Shown: positions 6,095 through 7,606 of the stretch, piece by piece
Layout: each line of letters begins with the position of its first letter
How positions within the stretch are numbered: the first letter of the stretch is position 1
DNA from: Candidatus Nomurabacteria bacterium
GTDB taxonomy: Bacteria > Patescibacteriota > Minisyncoccia > Phycocordibacterales > PALSA-1337
Length of the DNA stretch: 7,606 bases
NCBI GenBank assembly: GCA_943355185.1
Contig: CALREM010000008.1
Coordinates: 1 to 7,606 of the forward strand
Direction of reading: 5' to 3'
The notes under the pieces: model-generated
Seen by the model: the letters and a program-made list of their open reading frames with translations, nothing else
The model's database searches: none
What the model was told of the DNA's origin: nothing
Position numbers and translations under genes: made by a program

Positions 6095-6111
6095 GTACAG
6101 AGACTCTGTAC
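6095..6111. promoter_or_regulatory. 17-bp near-perfect palindrome upstream of khpA
   Basis: GTACAGAG and CTCTGTAC are exact reverse complements around one central base. The palindrome lies 24-40 bases before the khpA start, where a repressor operator or a leader hairpin could act. Because the spacer is one base, a DNA operator seems a little more likely than an RNA hairpin. The factor is unknown. Confidence 0.45.
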
Positions 6112-6141
6112 TGGGCATAAGTGTAACAAATGGAAGTGGTC

Positions 6142-6152
6142 GCGCAAGGCGA
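6142..6152. repeat. GCGCAAGGCGA repeat, copy after rpsP
   Basis: This 11-base word occurs here, 23 bases past the rpsP stop, and again at 6583-6593 just upstream of rpsP in the same orientation. A related inverted form is at 6687-6694. The copies bracket rpsP; it may be a fragment of a dispersed element or coincidence. Confidence 0.35.
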
Positions 6153-6161
6153 TCTGTGGGC

Positions 6162-6174
6162 ATCCGAATCGGAT
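6162..6174. repeat. 13-bp palindrome abutting the rpsP stop
   Basis: ATCCGA and TCGGAT are exact reverse complements around one base, directly after the rpsP TAA. No T-run follows on the minus strand, so it is not a normal terminator. Its role is unknown. Confidence 0.4.
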
Positions 6175-6552
6175 TTATGCGACGACAGCTTCGGCTACAG
6201 GGGCTGCTTCAACTTCTGGGGTTGGTGCAGCGGCAGCAGGAGCAGCGGCAACAACAGGTTCATCTTTCTTGATAACAGTCTTCTTTGGAAGAGCGTTGAG
6301 CTTTACACCTGCAATAACTTTTTTTGAAACGAGGTAATTGTGAAGGGTGAGCGAAAGCTGTACACCTTGGGACATCCAATATTTTATCTTCTCAGTATCG
6401 AGCTGTTCGATCTTGTTGTCGATACGAGTATCGTACCAACCGAGGTTCTCGAGGTATTTACCACTCTTAGGACCATTCTTGGATTCAGTCAAAACAACAC
6501 GAAACGTCGGTTCGTGGTTGCGGCCTGTGCGCTGAAGGCGGATCATTAACAT
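6175..6552 (-). CDS. rpsP: 30S ribosomal protein S16
   Basis: S16 binds 16S rRNA in the 5' domain and is needed for small-subunit assembly. The protein starts M-L-M-I-R-L-Q-R-T-G, followed by H-E-P-T-F-R-V-V-L-T-E-S near 13-24, the L-G-W-Y-D-T-R segment near 37-43, and I-K-Y-W-M-S-Q-G-V-Q near 56-65, all matching the family. The core ends near residue 90; residues 97-125 form an acidic Ala/Pro/Val-rich tail (A-A-A-P-A-A-A-A-P-T-P) that most S16 proteins lack, giving 125 residues instead of about 80-90. The start is 6552 or the ATG two codons later at 6546. An upstream in-frame ATG at 6588 lies in an inverted repeat and would add a non-family leader. There is no Shine-Dalgarno site; a -10-like TACTAT lies seven bases before the start. 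khpA follows after 103 bp. Confidence 0.96.
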   Translation of the reverse strand: MLMIRLQRTGRNHEPTFRVVLTESKNGPKSGKYLENLGWYDTRIDNKIEQLDTEKIKYWMSQGVQLSLTLHNYLVSKKVIAGVKLNALPKKTVIKKDEPVVAAAPAAAAPTPEVEAAPVAEAVVA

Positions 6553-6559
6553 GGGAGAG

Positions 6560-6588
6560 ATAGTAACAAAGTACTGGGGAAAGCGCAA
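6560..6588 (-). promoter_or_regulatory. Candidate leaderless promoter of rpsP
   Basis: On the minus strand TTGCGC (6583-6588) is followed after 17 bases by TACTAT (6560-6565). Seven bases separate this -10 from the ATG at 6552, so the transcript would begin at or next to the start codon. The -35 matches only three of six positions and overlaps the outer arm of the inverted repeat. The call is tentative. Confidence 0.35.
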
Positions 6589-6694
6589 GGCGAGCTGGAA
6601 AGGACGGGTGCACGGATATTTTTCTGCTGAAAAATTCCTCGTGCTCGCGCCAGTCGCGCTCGCAAGGCACCCTTTACTTTCCAGCTCGCCTTGC
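6585..6694. repeat. GC-rich branched inverted repeat between cysteine desulfurase and rpsP
   Basis: An exact 18-bp inverted repeat pairs 6585-6602 with 6677-6694. After a 3x4 internal loop, 6606-6611 (GGGTGC) pairs with 6667-6672. Inside is a second hairpin, 6614-6638, with ten pairs around one bulge and a TGCT loop, and a short GCGC/GCGC stem at 6647-6659. As RNA this would be a multi-branched leader before rpsP or trailer of the desulfurase gene. As DNA it resembles a small palindromic or MITE-like element. The right arm begins at the last base of the desulfurase stop codon. AAGC occurs at 6581-6584 and 6696-6699, a weak candidate target duplication. No U-run follows on the minus strand, so it is not an ordinary terminator. 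Confidence 0.7.
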
Positions 6695-7606
6695 TAAGCC
6701 TTTTTAACCAGTAACTTTGCTACTATCTTGAGGGTGGAACGAATACCACCTTTCTTGGTCCATCTTCCAAAGGAAAAGCGAATTGATGTTGTGGTGCTAC
6801 CGTTGATGGCTTTGAGGACATAGGATTCGTCTTCATCGCGGAGACAGGAACTCTTCGTGGATATGGCGACTCCGTGGGCGTCGAGTTGAAAAAGAAAGAA
6901 TTCATTGTCTATTCCCGGAATGGAGACATTGAGGATGTGAGGTGTGGCAATACTGGAATTGATAGTTATATCTGGTCGTATTTTTATGAGACCCTCGCTC
7001 AATTGGGTTCGAAGTTCAGTTATGCGTTGAATTTCTTTCTCCTTCCCTTTTTCAGTCAGTTCCAACGCTTTTGCAAAACCGACAATAGAAGGAATATTTT
7101 CGGTTCCTGAACGCAGACCTTTTTCTTGACCACCACCATATATAATAGGTTCGATCGGTGTATCTCGTTTTACATACAGACATCCCATGCCGCGTGGACC
7201 ATATATTTTTGCCCCATCGAGAGTCAAAAGATCGACGCCGATTTTCTCTACACTAACATCCAAATACAAAGGCGCTTGTGCAGCGTCGGTATGAAAAAGT
7301 GGGTAACGACTTTCGGCAGCACCTTGTTCCTGAAATGATTTGCGTGCCTGACGAATAGCTTTGGCAATGTCACGAATAGGTTGAATACTTCCGATTTCAT
7401 TATTTACATACATGACAGAAACGAGAAACGTCTCTGGCCGGATAGCTTTTTTGATTTCTTCAACAGATACAACCCCCTGCGTATCAACAGGAATTCGAGT
7501 TACTTCCACACCATTCTTTTCTATCATGTTCGCCGTTTCCATAACAGAAGAATGTTCGATAGCAGAAATAATCAGGTGCGGTTTTGCAAAACCACTTCGA
7601 TGCGCA
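6694..7606 (-). CDS. Cysteine desulfurase (IscS/NifS class), C-terminal part
   Basis: This PLP enzyme removes sulfur from cysteine as an enzyme-bound persulfide for tRNA thiolation or Fe-S assembly. The gene enters from the right edge; about 303 codons are visible and the N-terminus is missing. Seen in order: P-H-L-I-I-S-A-I-E-H-S-S-V with the PLP-stacking His; N-N-E-I-G-S-I-Q-P; H-T-D-A-A-Q with the cofactor-binding Asp and Gln; D-G-A-K-I-Y-G-P-R-G with the PLP lysine at 7207-7209; G-L-R-S-G-T-E-N; and a loop K-S-S-C-L with the sulfur-accepting Cys at 6844-6846, followed by S-Y-V-L-K-A and S-I-R-F-S-F-G-R. The loop layout is that of class I IscS/NifS enzymes. The residue before the lysine is Ala, whereas most relatives have His. 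An internal ATG at 7542 is not the start, since the conserved E-H-S-S-V motif lies upstream of it. A symbol is withheld because iscS and nifS cannot be separated here. Confidence 0.95.
   Translation of the reverse strand, partial: AHRSGFAKPHLIISAIEHSSVMETANMIEKNGVEVTRIPVDTQGVVSVEEIKKAIRPETFLVSVMYVNNEIGSIQPIRDIAKAIRQARKSFQEQGAAESRYPLFHTDAAQAPLYLDVSVEKIGVDLLTLDGAKIYGPRGMGCLYVKRDTPIEPIIYGGGQEKGLRSGTENIPSIVGFAKALELTEKGKEKEIQRITELRTQLSEGLIKIRPDITINSSIATPHILNVSIPGIDNEFFLFQLDAHGVAISTKSSCLRDEDESYVLKAINGSTTTSIRFSFGRWTKKGGIRSTLKIVAKLLVKKA

Noticed and set aside
5733..6272. Plus-strand 179-codon open frame across khpA and the start of the rpsP tail
   Set aside because: It overlaps two confident genes on the other strand, and its Gln/Arg-rich end is simply the antisense of the Ala-rich S16 tail.
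6553..6588. Upstream ATG at 6588 for rpsP
   Set aside because: It adds a leader absent from S16 proteins and starts in the inverted repeat; M-L-M-I-R-L-Q at 6552 is the family-like start.
7540..7542. ATG at 7542 as the cysteine desulfurase start
   Set aside because: The frame stays open to the window edge and encodes conserved P-H-L-I-I-S-A-I-E-H-S-S-V upstream of it, so the gene is truncated by the window.

Overview
This window looks like a chromosomal housekeeping segment from a small-genome bacterium of the Patescibacteria (CPR), probably a Parcubacteria-type lineage. The placement rests on protein character: a compact 1062-residue RpoB without the large insertions of proteobacterial enzymes, a short TrmD with G-P-Y-V-L in place of G-D-Y-V-L, an S16 with a long Ala/Pro tail, and scarce Shine-Dalgarno sites. 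This is family-level pattern recognition, not a phylogeny. Conserved glycines checked in TrmD use GGN codons, and the one apparent TGA stop is followed by a terminator, so the standard bacterial code fits and UGA-Gly recoding does not.

All supported genes lie on the minus strand. In transcription order (right to left) they are: a cysteine desulfurase with its N-terminus outside the window (6694-7606); a GC-rich structured inverted repeat (6585-6694); rpsP, ribosomal protein S16 (6175-6552); a 103-bp gap with two short palindromes; khpA, a KH-domain RNA-binding protein (5739-6071) with a terminator (5689-5719); an unrecognised 157-residue ORF (5140-5613) with its own terminator (5098-5126); trmD, tRNA m1G37 methyltransferase (4420-5088); a 329-bp non-coding region holding a hairpin, a promoter-like pair and a strong terminator; rpoB (902-4090); an unusual membrane-anchored BsuPI-like protein (233-877); and the first 68 codons of rpoC (1-205).

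The core genes serve translation and transcription. rpsP, khpA and trmD are the remnant of the widespread rpsP-(khpA)-rimM-trmD-rplS operon, but no rimM is seen, an unrelated ORF sits in its place, and rplS does not follow trmD. rpoB and rpoC encode the two large RNA polymerase subunits. They are nearly always directly adjacent in bacteria, but here a predicted surface protein gene lies between them. rpoB is preceded by trmD rather than by rplJ-rplL.

The most notable points are: the gene splitting rpoB from rpoC; RpoB substitutions at rifampicin-contact positions; Pro replacing the proposed catalytic Asp of TrmD; the terminator-bounded ORF in the rimM position; a trmD promoter apparently nested in the preceding terminator; a possible small RNA or attenuated leader before rpoB; and a multi-branched inverted repeat before rpsP. 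I see no phage, insertion-sequence transposase, CRISPR, tRNA or rRNA gene. Promoter, RNA and repeat calls were made by eye and are less certain than the main gene calls.
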